Assembly (NCBI GenBank): GCA_002342415.1
Contig: DDPY01000052.1
Location: forward strand, 443-50,067
DNA: 49,625 nucleotides
Source of the DNA: Prevotella sp. UBA2456
GTDB taxonomy: Bacteria > Bacteroidota > Bacteroidia > Bacteroidales > Bacteroidaceae
Direction: 5' to 3'
How positions within the stretch are numbered: the first letter of the stretch is position 1; every line of letters starts with the position of its first letter. The notes beneath the pieces were generated by a model. The model saw only the letters and a list, made by a program, of their open reading frames with translations, had not been told where the DNA came from and ran no database searches. Position numbers and translations under genes: made by a program. This document shows, piece after piece, positions 43,924 to 49,625 of this stretch.

Positions 43924-45135
43924 CTATTTCAGGTGCAGCAGGTGGCCCATACGCTCCTGCTTGGTCTTCAGATAGCGCAGGTTATACTCGTTGGGAGTGG
44001 TCTCAATGGGCACGTTCTCCACGATTTCAAGCCCATAGCCTTCCAGTCCGACGCGCTTGACGGGATTATTGGTCATCAGCCTCATCTTCTGCACACCGAG
44101 CTGGCGGAGTATCTGTGCACCGCAGCCATAGTCGCGCTCATCGGGCTTGAAACCTAAATGGACATTGGCATCGACCGTATCGAAGCCCTCTTCCTGTAAT
44201 TTATAGGCAGCAATCTTATTCATCAGTCCGATGCCGCGACCTTCCTGTTGCATGTAGACAATCACGCCGCGCCCTTCCTTTTCTATCATCTGCATGGCCT
44301 TATGAAGCTGTTCGCCACAGTCGCAGCGCTTCGAGCCCAGGATGTCGCCCGTCATACAGGAGGAATGCACGCGCACGAGGATAGGCTCGTCCTCGCGCCA
44401 TTCGCCTTTGATGAGTGCCATGTGCTCCAGCCCGTTCGACTTCTGGCGGAAGGGGATCAGCCGGAAGTGGCCCCACTCGGTGGGCATATCCACCTCGTCA
44501 CCCTTCTCGACGGTCATCTCCTTCTGGAGCCGGTAGGCTATCATATCCTTGATGGTGATAATCTTCAGGTCGTGCTCCCGGGCGAAGGCCATCAACTGCG
44601 GCATGCGGGCCATCGTGCCGTCATCGTTCATAATCTCGATGAGTGCACCGGCGGGATAGAGTCCCGACAGCTTGCAAAGGTCGATGGCGGCCTCGGTATG
44701 GCCGGAGCGGCGCAGCACACCGTTGTCCTGTGCGTAGAGCGGGCTGATATGTCCCGGCCGTCCAAAGGTCTTAGCCGTCGAGGCAGGGTCACCCAAGGCG
44801 CGGATGGTGGCGGCACGGTCATGGGCAGAAACGCCCGTCGAGCAGCCTTCTATCTTATCTACCGTAACGGTGAAGGGCGTACCTAACAGCGAGGTATTGT
44901 CCTGAACCTGATGGGGCAGGTCGAGTTCCTGTGCCCTGCTGATAGTGACGGGAGCACAGAGCACTCCGCGTGCATTCTTCAGCATGAAATTCACCATCTC
45001 GGGGGTTATCTTCTCGGCAGCACAGATGAGGTCGCCTTCATTCTCGCGGTCCTCATCATCGACGACAATAACGAACCTGCCGGCTTTGAAGTCCACCAGT
45101 GCTTCCTCAATAGTATTCAATTTCATCTTTTCCAT
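43924..45135 (-). CDS. ribBA: Bifunctional riboflavin synthesis enzyme: DHBP synthase / GTP cyclohydrolase II
   Basis: RibBA supplies both precursors of riboflavin: 3,4-dihydroxy-2-butanone 4-phosphate from ribulose 5-phosphate, and the pyrimidine from GTP. Residues about 1-205 are the RibB half (VVDDEDRENEGDL, GCSTGVSAHDRAAT, RRSGHTEAAIDL). Residues about 210-403 are the RibA half, with the zinc-binding cysteines in SSCMTGDILGSKRCDCGEQ and QQEGRGIGLMNKI. The start may be Met1 or Met4 (MKLNTIEEAL). No FMN riboswitch-like structure is seen upstream; the gene follows the permease gene after 31 bases. Confidence 0.97.
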   Translation of the reverse strand: MEKMKLNTIEEALVDFKAGRFVIVVDDEDRENEGDLICAAEKITPEMVNFMLKNARGVLCAPVTISRAQELDLPHQVQDNTSLLGTPFTVTVDKIEGCSTGVSAHDRAATIRALGDPASTAKTFGRPGHISPLYAQDNGVLRRSGHTEAAIDLCKLSGLYPAGALIEIMNDDGTMARMPQLMAFAREHDLKIITIKDMIAYRLQKEMTVEKGDEVDMPTEWGHFRLIPFRQKSNGLEHMALIKGEWREDEPILVRVHSSCMTGDILGSKRCDCGEQLHKAMQMIEKEGRGVIVYMQQEGRGIGLMNKIAAYKLQEEGFDTVDANVHLGFKPDERDYGCGAQILRQLGVQKMRLMTNNPVKRVGLEGYGLEIVENVPIETTPNEYNLRYLKTKQERMGHLLHLK

Positions 45136-45166
45136 TATTCTTATACCTTATTATATATATTACGAG

Positions 45167-47095
45167 TTACACCACAATATCCCCCTCCTTCTGCAGGTCG
45201 CCCAACTGGATGACACGGGGAATGAGCTTCTGATTGACGCGCAGGATGTGCTGGAGGTCGCGATAGAGACGGAAGCGGAAGCGCAGCATACGGAAGTAGA
45301 AGAAGATACCCGTAGGCAGGAACAGTCCTGTGATGGCGTTGAGCCACTTACGCTGGAAGGGCCGCGTATGGGCATGGGTGGCAATCACGGGGAACTGGTT
45401 CAGCTTGGTGAGCACGTAGTTGTTCTTCGTGTACGACAGGTCTTCGATTGCCACCTCCAGTGCGCTATAGATATTCTCGATGTCGTGGTCATCACCCGCA
45501 CGGAAGAACACGCGGATGGGGTTGGGCCAGCGAAGCAGCTTGTGCTTTGCCATATAGTTATCCACCTCGAGACTGACATTCTTCAGTATCTCGGCATCTG
45601 TCAGATATTTCGGATCTTCGATGATGACCTCCTTGCGGGTGATATAGCGTTTGGTACGCAAGCCGAGTACACGGATGGCCACATTCTTATACAGGTCGAT
45701 ATTGAACACCACCGAGTCGTTGTTTGCCTTATAGGTAAAGAAGCAGGCAATAGGTGTCAGCACGGCGGTACCAAGCCACTTGCCGAACCATACGGTCCAG
45801 TTGTCGTCGCGCGCCATCTTCGTACCTGTGTTGTCAAGGATATAAAACACGATGAATACCAACACTGAGATAATAACCGGCACGCCCAGTCCACCCTTGC
45901 GGATAATGGCTCCCAAGGGTGCTCCGATAAAGAAGAATATCAGACACGAGAGCGACAGCGTAATCTTGTTCATCGCTTCCAGCTGGTGGTTGCGCTCCTC
46001 ACGGTTCAGCGCCTCTGAGTAGTCGACCTTATATTCCAGCTCACTCATCGCCGACTGGGCATCGTTGGAGGCAATGGTCATCGTCTGCTGCTTCCGCTCG
46101 CCCGACAGTTTGGCATAGAGAGAGTCGAAATTTATCGTCTGCCCCGCTGCCAATTTCCTGACATTCACGGAATCGTTCTTGGCGAGGGAAGGCCGATAGA
46201 AGGTGGTACGATTGGCATCGGCATAGAACTGATGTCCCACGGAGTCGTTGAACTCGCGTATGGAATCCAGGTCATGCAGTATCATGCTCATGCTCTTGGC
46301 TCGGGCATCACTGGCTATCCAACTTGACTCCACCATGTCCAGACCACTGTCGAAGTCGAGCACAATCTGCTTGGTCGAGAAGGTCTCGCGGCGATAGGGC
46401 ACACTGGCAGCAACGCCGATACCCGACTGGCGCATGTTCTCGAACCACTCTCCACTATAGAGCGTCAGCAGAAGGTGCTTCTTCTCGGCCGTCGCCTGAA
46501 TGCGTCCTGAGTCCGCTAAGATAACGGCAGCATCGTCATAGCTGCCGTTCATGCGGTATATCATGATACCATAGAGCATACCCGTATTCAAGTCTTTCTT
46601 CTGCACATACAGATTGGATCCGGGGATACCGTCATAGAAAATGCCTTCGGGAATCTCCACCTCAGGGTTCTTCTGCTTCATCGCCAGCAGCAGTTGGCGG
46701 AACGACACGAAGGCACGAGGCGCTATCACTTCCTGAAAGAAGAACGAGATACAGGCGATACACATTACGATGACCGTCAGCGAGCGCATGGCCTGCATCA
46801 GGGAGATGCCGGCAGCCTTGATGGCCGTCAACTCAGACGACTCACCCAGGTTACCAAATGTAATCAGCGAACTGAGCAGGATGGCCAGCGGGAAAGCCTG
46901 AGGCATCAGCATCAGACCCATATACCAGAAGAACTGCGCCATCACCTCCAGCGACAGTCCTTTACCAATCAAGTCGTCGACATAACGCCACAGGAACTGC
47001 ATCATCAGCACAAACTGGCAGATGAAGAAGGTGGCGAAAAACAATAAGCCAAACTGCTTGGCTATGAAGATGTCTAATTTCTTTATCCGAAACAT
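45167..47095 (-). CDS. LptF/LptG (YjgP/YjgQ) family permease
   Basis: LptF and LptG form the inner-membrane part of the lipopolysaccharide exporter with the ATPase LptB. The 642-residue protein starts with three helices (FGLLFFATFFICQFVLMMQF; FFWYMGLMLMPQAFPLAILL; LTVIVMCIACISFFFQEVIAP), a periplasmic beta-jellyroll domain (about 110-370), and three further helices (MNKITLSLSCLIFFFIGAPL; GVPVIISVLVFIVFYILDN; LGTAVLTPIACFFTYKA). A C-terminal extension of roughly 170 residues with one more hydrophobic stretch is absent from E. coli homologues (about 360 residues), but I believe long forms are usual in Bacteroidales. Whether it is LptF or LptG cannot be told. The START-like gene lies five bases upstream. 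Confidence 0.9.
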   Translation of the reverse strand: MFRIKKLDIFIAKQFGLLFFATFFICQFVLMMQFLWRYVDDLIGKGLSLEVMAQFFWYMGLMLMPQAFPLAILLSSLITFGNLGESSELTAIKAAGISLMQAMRSLTVIVMCIACISFFFQEVIAPRAFVSFRQLLLAMKQKNPEVEIPEGIFYDGIPGSNLYVQKKDLNTGMLYGIMIYRMNGSYDDAAVILADSGRIQATAEKKHLLLTLYSGEWFENMRQSGIGVAASVPYRRETFSTKQIVLDFDSGLDMVESSWIASDARAKSMSMILHDLDSIREFNDSVGHQFYADANRTTFYRPSLAKNDSVNVRKLAAGQTINFDSLYAKLSGERKQQTMTIASNDAQSAMSELEYKVDYSEALNREERNHQLEAMNKITLSLSCLIFFFIGAPLGAIIRKGGLGVPVIISVLVFIVFYILDNTGTKMARDDNWTVWFGKWLGTAVLTPIACFFTYKANNDSVVFNIDLYKNVAIRVLGLRTKRYITRKEVIIEDPKYLTDAEILKNVSLEVDNYMAKHKLLRWPNPIRVFFRAGDDHDIENIYSALEVAIEDLSYTKNNYVLTKLNQFPVIATHAHTRPFQRKWLNAITGLFLPTGIFFYFRMLRFRFRLYRDLQHILRVNQKLIPRVIQLGDLQKEGDIVV

Positions 47096-47100
47096 ATATA

Positions 47101-47502
47101 CTATAGTCCGCTCACACGGTGAAGGCGCTCCAGATTGTCATCCCAGATGCCACGCAGGTCGGCTGCCTCGTCGTCGTCGGCAGCATAGTCCGTAATCAGC
47201 AGGTTCAGATGTCCCGTCAGGTCGCTCTTCTCTATGCGCATCTCCCAGTACGCCTCCGGTGTCTGCTCGTGATAGTCCCAGAGGAGTCTGATATGATCAT
47301 ACTTCGCTATCTCTAACACCCGCGACTGTTTTGTGTCGCGTTCAGTCCAGGGTTGTCCCCAGGTGAACGTCAGCGTGTCGTTATCATCTTCTGTCACTTT
47401 ATCGGCCAGCCATTTCTGCAGGCCCGGAGCGTTGCTGATCAGGTCCCAAACAATCTTGGGCGATTGGGTTGACAGCGGGTATTCGATAGTCAGTTTCTGC
47501 AT
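47101..47502 (-). CDS. START/SRPBCC-like (AHSA1-type) small protein
   Basis: A 133-residue protein with the helix-grip pattern of SRPBCC proteins: MQKLTIEYPLSTQSPKIVWDLISNAPGLQKWLADKV at the start, then strands LTFTWGQPW and HIRLLWDYHEQTPEAYWEMRI, and a long final helix (ADLRGIWDDNLERLHRVSGL). Such folds bind hydrophobic ligands or assist Hsp90. No ligand can be named. It is the first gene of the operon with the permease and ribBA genes and has a good promoter. Confidence 0.85.
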   Translation of the reverse strand: MQKLTIEYPLSTQSPKIVWDLISNAPGLQKWLADKVTEDDNDTLTFTWGQPWTERDTKQSRVLEIAKYDHIRLLWDYHEQTPEAYWEMRIEKSDLTGHLNLLITDYAADDDEAADLRGIWDDNLERLHRVSGL

Positions 47503-47544
47503 AGTCAGTCGTGTTAGCAGGTTATTCCTTTATTATTTTTTCGG

Positions 47545-47575
47545 CAAAAATACAAAAAAAAGTCCGATTCTCAAA
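47545..47575 (-). promoter_or_regulatory. Promoter of the START-permease-ribBA operon
   Basis: On the minus strand TTTG (47575-47572), a 19-base spacer, and TATTTTTG (47552-47545), an exact match to the Bacteroidetes promoter pattern. Confidence 0.75.
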
Positions 47576-47592
47576 GTTTTTTTCAAAAAAGT

Positions 47593-47623
47593 TTTGGGAA
47601 TACAAAAAATTATGTTACCTTTG
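47593..47623 (+). promoter_or_regulatory. Promoter of the tRNA gene
   Basis: TTTG (47593-47596), a 19-base spacer and TACCTTTG (47616-47623), about 20 bases before the mature tRNA. Confidence 0.85.
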
Positions 47624-47642
47624 CACCCGCTTACAAGCAATT

Positions 47643-47716
47643 GGCGGGGTAGCTCAGCTGGTTAGAGCGTCGGATTCATAATCCGGAGGTCGAGGGTTCG
47701 GGTCCCCCTCCCGCTA
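47643..47716 (+). tRNA. tRNA-Met (CAT anticodon, elongator type)
   Basis: The 74-base cloverleaf has acceptor stem GGCGGGG with TCCCGCT (two G-U pairs), D stem GCTC/GAGC, anticodon arm TCGGA-TTCATAA-TCCGG with CAT at 47677-47679, and a T arm with TTCGGGT loop. The anticodon stem lacks the three G-C pairs of an initiator, so it is elongator Met, or less likely the Ile tRNA whose C34 becomes lysidine. CCA is not encoded. A terminator follows. tRNA 3' ends are common integration sites, and the sequence beyond is different in character. Confidence 0.93.
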
Positions 47717-47731
47717 CAACAAACACCCTTG

Positions 47732-47762
47732 AAACGCCCATAAACAGGGCGTTTTTCTTTTT
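47732..47762 (+). terminator. Terminator of the tRNA gene
   Basis: AAACGCCC (47732-47739) pairs with GGGCGTTT (47747-47754), followed by TTCTTTTT. Confidence 0.88.
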
Positions 47763-47764
47763 CT

Positions 47765-47783
47765 GGGTAGCCGTAGGGTAGCC
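47765..47783. repeat. Direct repeat GGGTAGCC with 3-base spacer
   Basis: GGGTAGCC occurs at 47765-47772 and again at 47776-47783. Its place right after the tRNA terminator would suit a recombinase arm site, but that is speculative. Confidence 0.6.
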
Positions 47784-47823
47784 AAAGACAACAACACCCC
47801 CACTTTTTCACTCGTCATGTTTT

Positions 47824-47860
47824 AACAAAAAGGTGCAAATGTAATCACTACATCTGCACC
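47824..47860 (-). terminator. Minus-strand terminator near the tRNA
   Basis: On the minus strand GGTGCAGATGTA (47860-47849) pairs with TACATTTGCACC (47843-47832), with one G-U pair, followed by TTTTTGTT. Confidence 0.85.
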
Positions 47861-47896
47861 CCAAACCAAAAAAATAGTTGGCTATAGCACATAGCC
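47824..47896 (-). ncRNA. Candidate small RNA of about 73 bases
   Basis: On the minus strand a TACCTTTG box (47908-47901) is followed five bases later by GGCTAT-GTGCT-ATAGCC (47896-47880), a U-rich linker and the terminator hairpin ending at 47824. No reading frame fits. The layout repeats that of the candidate at 18399-18506. It could be an independent small RNA or the terminated tail of the gene upstream. Confidence 0.45.
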
Positions 47897-47900
47897 ATTG

Positions 47901-47908
47901 CAAAGGTA
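47901..47908 (-). promoter_or_regulatory. -7 box in front of the tRNA-side candidate small RNA
   Basis: TACCTTTG on the minus strand. No clear TTTG lies 19-20 bases upstream. Confidence 0.45.
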
Positions 47909-47964
47909 CAAAATATATTTGGTATTCGTGTATCGTTGAGGCTGTTTTCTGCTGATTCTGGTTG

Positions 47965-48651
47965 TTATAGGTCTGCCCTGGCTCGTCTTTTGCGGGGTGT
48001 TGGTGCTGTATAGTCATCGCCTTTATTATATTTACGATTGTAGTGGACATCTTCATTCACTTGCTCCCCTGTGGTGGTTCTTGCATCCGTAAACATATCG
48101 GCTATTTCTTGGCTCATGATGTCGGCTGGTTTCTCGGCTCGCTGCAATATCAGTTCATGCAAGGTGTGGGCAATGCTGAAATAGCCCTGTTTCTTTTGTT
48201 CCCTGATAATGGCTTGCAGGGCTTCGGGGTCTAACGCTCCCATGAAATCGGAAAGCATTGTATCAAAGTTATATGATTCCACAATGTTGCCGTATTGGTC
48301 TTTGCTTACTGCCATCAATTGCGGCTGCTTTCTTGGTGGCTGCTCTACTAACAGAATGGCGCGGTTTACGGTTCGCTTCTCATGGCCGTTTAAAGATAAT
48401 GGGCTATAACTGTCTTTCAGTGAAAACAGGGTATTGGCAAAAGCATTCAGCATGGCGTTGTGTTCGTATGTTATCAAGCTGCCTGCATCAAAGTAACGCA
48501 CCATTGCCAACATCAAGGCTTGCAGTAGTTGGTACAGGGTCATTCCCATTCCTTTTGCAATAACATCAAGCTTATCCCTGTCCGAATAAGTTATCTTCGT
48601 GCCAACATGAAGATAATAGCCTTTTCCCTCTTTTTGTTTTGCTCTCGTCAT
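47965..48651 (-). CDS. Element-borne protein of unknown function with a possible ribbon-helix-helix N-terminal part
   Basis: A 228-residue soluble protein that I do not recognise. The N-terminal part (KGYYLHVGTKITYSDRDKL, then GMTLYQLLQALMLAMVRYFD) has the strand-helix-helix look of small DNA-binding or mobilisation accessory proteins. The middle is mixed helical, with a PEALQAIIREQKKQGYFSIAHTLHELILQRAEKP stretch, and the tail is basic (RKYNKGDDYTAPTPRKRRARADL). No enzyme motif is visible. It is transcribed towards the tRNA and lies 56 bases after the 89-residue gene. A role in transfer or maintenance of the element is inferred from context only. Confidence 0.7.
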   Translation of the reverse strand: MTRAKQKEGKGYYLHVGTKITYSDRDKLDVIAKGMGMTLYQLLQALMLAMVRYFDAGSLITYEHNAMLNAFANTLFSLKDSYSPLSLNGHEKRTVNRAILLVEQPPRKQPQLMAVSKDQYGNIVESYNFDTMLSDFMGALDPEALQAIIREQKKQGYFSIAHTLHELILQRAEKPADIMSQEIADMFTDARTTTGEQVNEDVHYNRKYNKGDDYTAPTPRKRRARADL

Positions 48652-48707
48652 AGTTCGTTGTTACTTGATAGTTCCTACATGGCGGGCAAAGTTGTGTATC
48701 AGGTTTA

Positions 48708-48977
48708 TTATTCTTCGCTCTGTTGGCTACTGTTAGGCCGCTGCTGACGTGTAATTCCTGGCGGTTCTATAATGTCATAGGACTGTAGCTGTATAGCGTT
48801 TACTCGGAAAATCAGCCCACAAACAGGCCAATTATTCGTCAGAATACGATTACCAATAGTTATTTCGTTATCCATATAACTTTGGCTATCCTGCTTTTCC
48901 CTCACCATACAGGAAAATAAAAAGTCTTTTAAGTGGGGCTTTGCCTTTTTCGTGTCACAAATATCCGCAAAAGCCAT
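48708..48977 (-). CDS. Small hypothetical protein
   Basis: An 89-residue protein starting MAFADICDTKKAKPHLKDFLFSCM. A segment EITIGNRILTNNWPVCGLIFRVNAIQLQSYDII looks like a small beta domain, and the end (PPGITRQQRPNSSQQSEE) is polar and probably disordered. No known motif. The start and codon pattern are plausible, and it precedes the 228-residue gene on the same strand, so the two may form an operon of the element. Confidence 0.55.
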   Translation of the reverse strand: MAFADICDTKKAKPHLKDFLFSCMVREKQDSQSYMDNEITIGNRILTNNWPVCGLIFRVNAIQLQSYDIIEPPGITRQQRPNSSQQSEE

Positions 48978-49257
48978 TATCTTAGTAGGATTTTACCCAA
49001 ACATTTTGGAAAATATCTGTGTCATCGCGGATAAGGGCAAGGTGATTCCAGATTAAGTGCATACCTTTAATAAAAAGCACCCGCGCCCTTTTACACTGAC
49101 GGCCTACAGGTTGGCGGGTGTCCGCTGCTGTAGGTCGTTGGTGCTGATGGTGTCGGCTGCTGTCGCGTCCTGGGTGGCCGTAGGCCATCCCCTGTAAAAC
49201 CAATTCCGCGCGCAAGCCTTTCTTTTTTTTGCTTCTTTTTTTTCTTTGCTCGTCAAG
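48978..49257. other. G+C-rich segment without a convincing gene
   Basis: This 280-base stretch has several overlapping short open frames on the minus strand rich in Arg, Gln, His and Thr, none with a credible start or composition. It contains an inverted repeat CCTACAG (49103-49109) / CTGTAGG (49128-49134), a GGCC-gta-GGCC hairpin near 49170, and a polypyrimidine tract near 49220-49250. It could be a transfer-origin or untranslated region of the element. Confidence 0.5.
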
Positions 49258-49440
49258 TTATGGCAACTGATATTCTGGGTCAAAGTCTGCTGATTCCTCA
49301 ACTTTCAAAGTCAATGCTTCTGCAAGTGCTGTGATGTTCTCAATACATTGTGCTGCTGTTAGTTTCTCTGCCAACACTTTGTTATTGCCCGCAAATGCTA
49401 TACAGGCTTTCAGATAAAATTCTGTTCGTGTCATATTCAA
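49258..49440 (-). CDS. Small hypothetical protein of the element
   Basis: A 60-residue, mostly helical protein: MNMTRTEFYLKACIAFAGNNKVLAEKL, then ITALAEALTLKVEESADFDPEYQLP. Either Met1 or Met3 could start it. The amphipathic helices and acidic tail suggest a real small soluble protein, but no family is recognised. Confidence 0.5.
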   Translation of the reverse strand: MNMTRTEFYLKACIAFAGNNKVLAEKLTAAQCIENITALAEALTLKVEESADFDPEYQLP

Positions 49441-49484
49441 TTCGTTTTGATGGTGTGATACATAATGTCGCTTTATAGCCCATT

Positions 49485-49560
49485 TCCAGCCCCGTCTGTC
49501 CTTTTCTATCCGCGTACCCTCATATCTGTACGCGGATATAGGACAAGGGGCATAGGGGCT
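49485..49560. repeat. Extended palindrome around TATCCGCGTAC
   Basis: TATCCGCGTAC (49507-49517) and GTACGCGGATA (49528-49538) are perfect inverted repeats of 11 bp with a 10-base spacer. The symmetry goes on outward through TGTCCT/AGGACA and AGCCCC/GGGGCT with small interruptions. It may be an origin of transfer or replication, or a regulator site. Confidence 0.8.
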
Positions 49561-49571
49561 TAAATCCGTCA

Positions 49572-49622
49572 GGATTCTTAGGTATATATTTATATATATA
49601 AATATACTTTTTCGGATTCTTA
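49572..49622. repeat. A/T palindrome flanked by 9-bp direct repeats
   Basis: A perfect 22-bp A/T-only palindrome (49585-49606, half site TATATTTATAT) lies between two direct copies of GGATTCTTA (49572-49580 and 49614-49622). Iteron-like repeats next to A/T-rich DNA are typical of origins and partition sites, but no initiator gene is seen here. Confidence 0.75.
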
Positions 49623-49625
49623 CCC

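Larger units (their letters stand above)
47717..49625. mobile_element. Probable end of an integrated element next to the tRNA gene (runs off the window)
   Basis: Directly after the tRNA the sequence becomes more A+T-rich and contains only short unfamiliar minus-strand genes, a repeat GGGTAGCC-GTA-GGGTAGCC, several strong palindromes and G+C-rich non-coding DNA. This is how the ends of tRNA-targeted conjugative or mobilisable elements look in Bacteroidota. No integrase, relaxase or duplicated tRNA end is visible, so this remains an inference. Confidence 0.45.

Noticed and set aside
44880..45166. FMN riboswitch in front of ribBA
   Set aside because: Only 31 bases separate ribBA from the permease gene and no conserved riboswitch-like structure is seen there or at the operon promoter.
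47643..47716. Initiator tRNA-Met
   Set aside because: The anticodon stem lacks the three consecutive G-C pairs of initiators.
48982..49301. Short minus-strand frames of 77 codons (48982-49215) and 65 codons (49104-49301)
   Set aside because: They overlap each other in different frames and have biased Arg/Gln/His/Thr composition; neither has a convincing start or motif.

Overview
The window looks like a chromosomal segment of a Bacteroidales bacterium, most likely Prevotella or a close relative. The evidence is the outer-membrane secretion protein SprA, a giant hybrid two-component sensor, a meso-diaminopimelate dehydrogenase, FdtA- and PurT-type enzymes, the near absence of Shine-Dalgarno sequences, and promoters of the Bacteroidetes type (TTTG, about 19-20 bases, TAnnTTTG). 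Base composition is moderate in the chromosome and visibly more A+T-rich in the last 2 kb.

Layout. 1-1092 is the 3' part of an acyl-CoA dehydrogenase gene, convergent with sprA (1234-8598, minus), which is preceded in its operon by ruvA. Then come ddh (plus) and a two-gene plus-strand unit: an unknown secreted protein and a large protein fusing a histidine phosphatase to a GH28 pectinase-like domain. Convergent to it is a carbohydrate locus on the minus strand: GH43, GH97, a possible small RNA, and a hybrid two-component regulator. A long near-perfect inverted repeat (22137-22456) separates this from a seven-gene minus-strand envelope operon: MATE exporter, PagL-like outer-membrane protein, phosphoesterase, RmlB, PurT, FdtA-like cupin and a GNAT-like protein.

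29319-32237 (plus) holds a secreted subtilisin-like protease, xseA and xseB. A minus-strand outer-membrane protein gene follows, and then ilvE, trmB and mrp on the plus strand. 36360-42469 (minus) is an energy-transduction operon: ExbB, two ExbD proteins, TonB, a PstS-like lipoprotein and two TPR proteins. 42602-47502 (minus) holds an aspartate-type aminotransferase, ribBA, an LptF/LptG-like permease and a START-like protein.

A tRNA with CAT anticodon (47643-47716) marks the end of ordinary chromosome. Beyond it, composition changes and only small unfamiliar minus-strand genes, strong palindromes and a possible small RNA are seen. This looks like one end of an integrated element, though no integrase or relaxase lies in the window.

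The observations most worth checking are the phosphatase-GH28 fusion, the 320-base inverted repeat element, two compact promoter-hairpin-terminator units that could be small RNAs, the operator-like palindrome inside the ilvE promoter, the in-frame 9-bp minisatellites in sprA, and the palindromic region at the right edge of the window.
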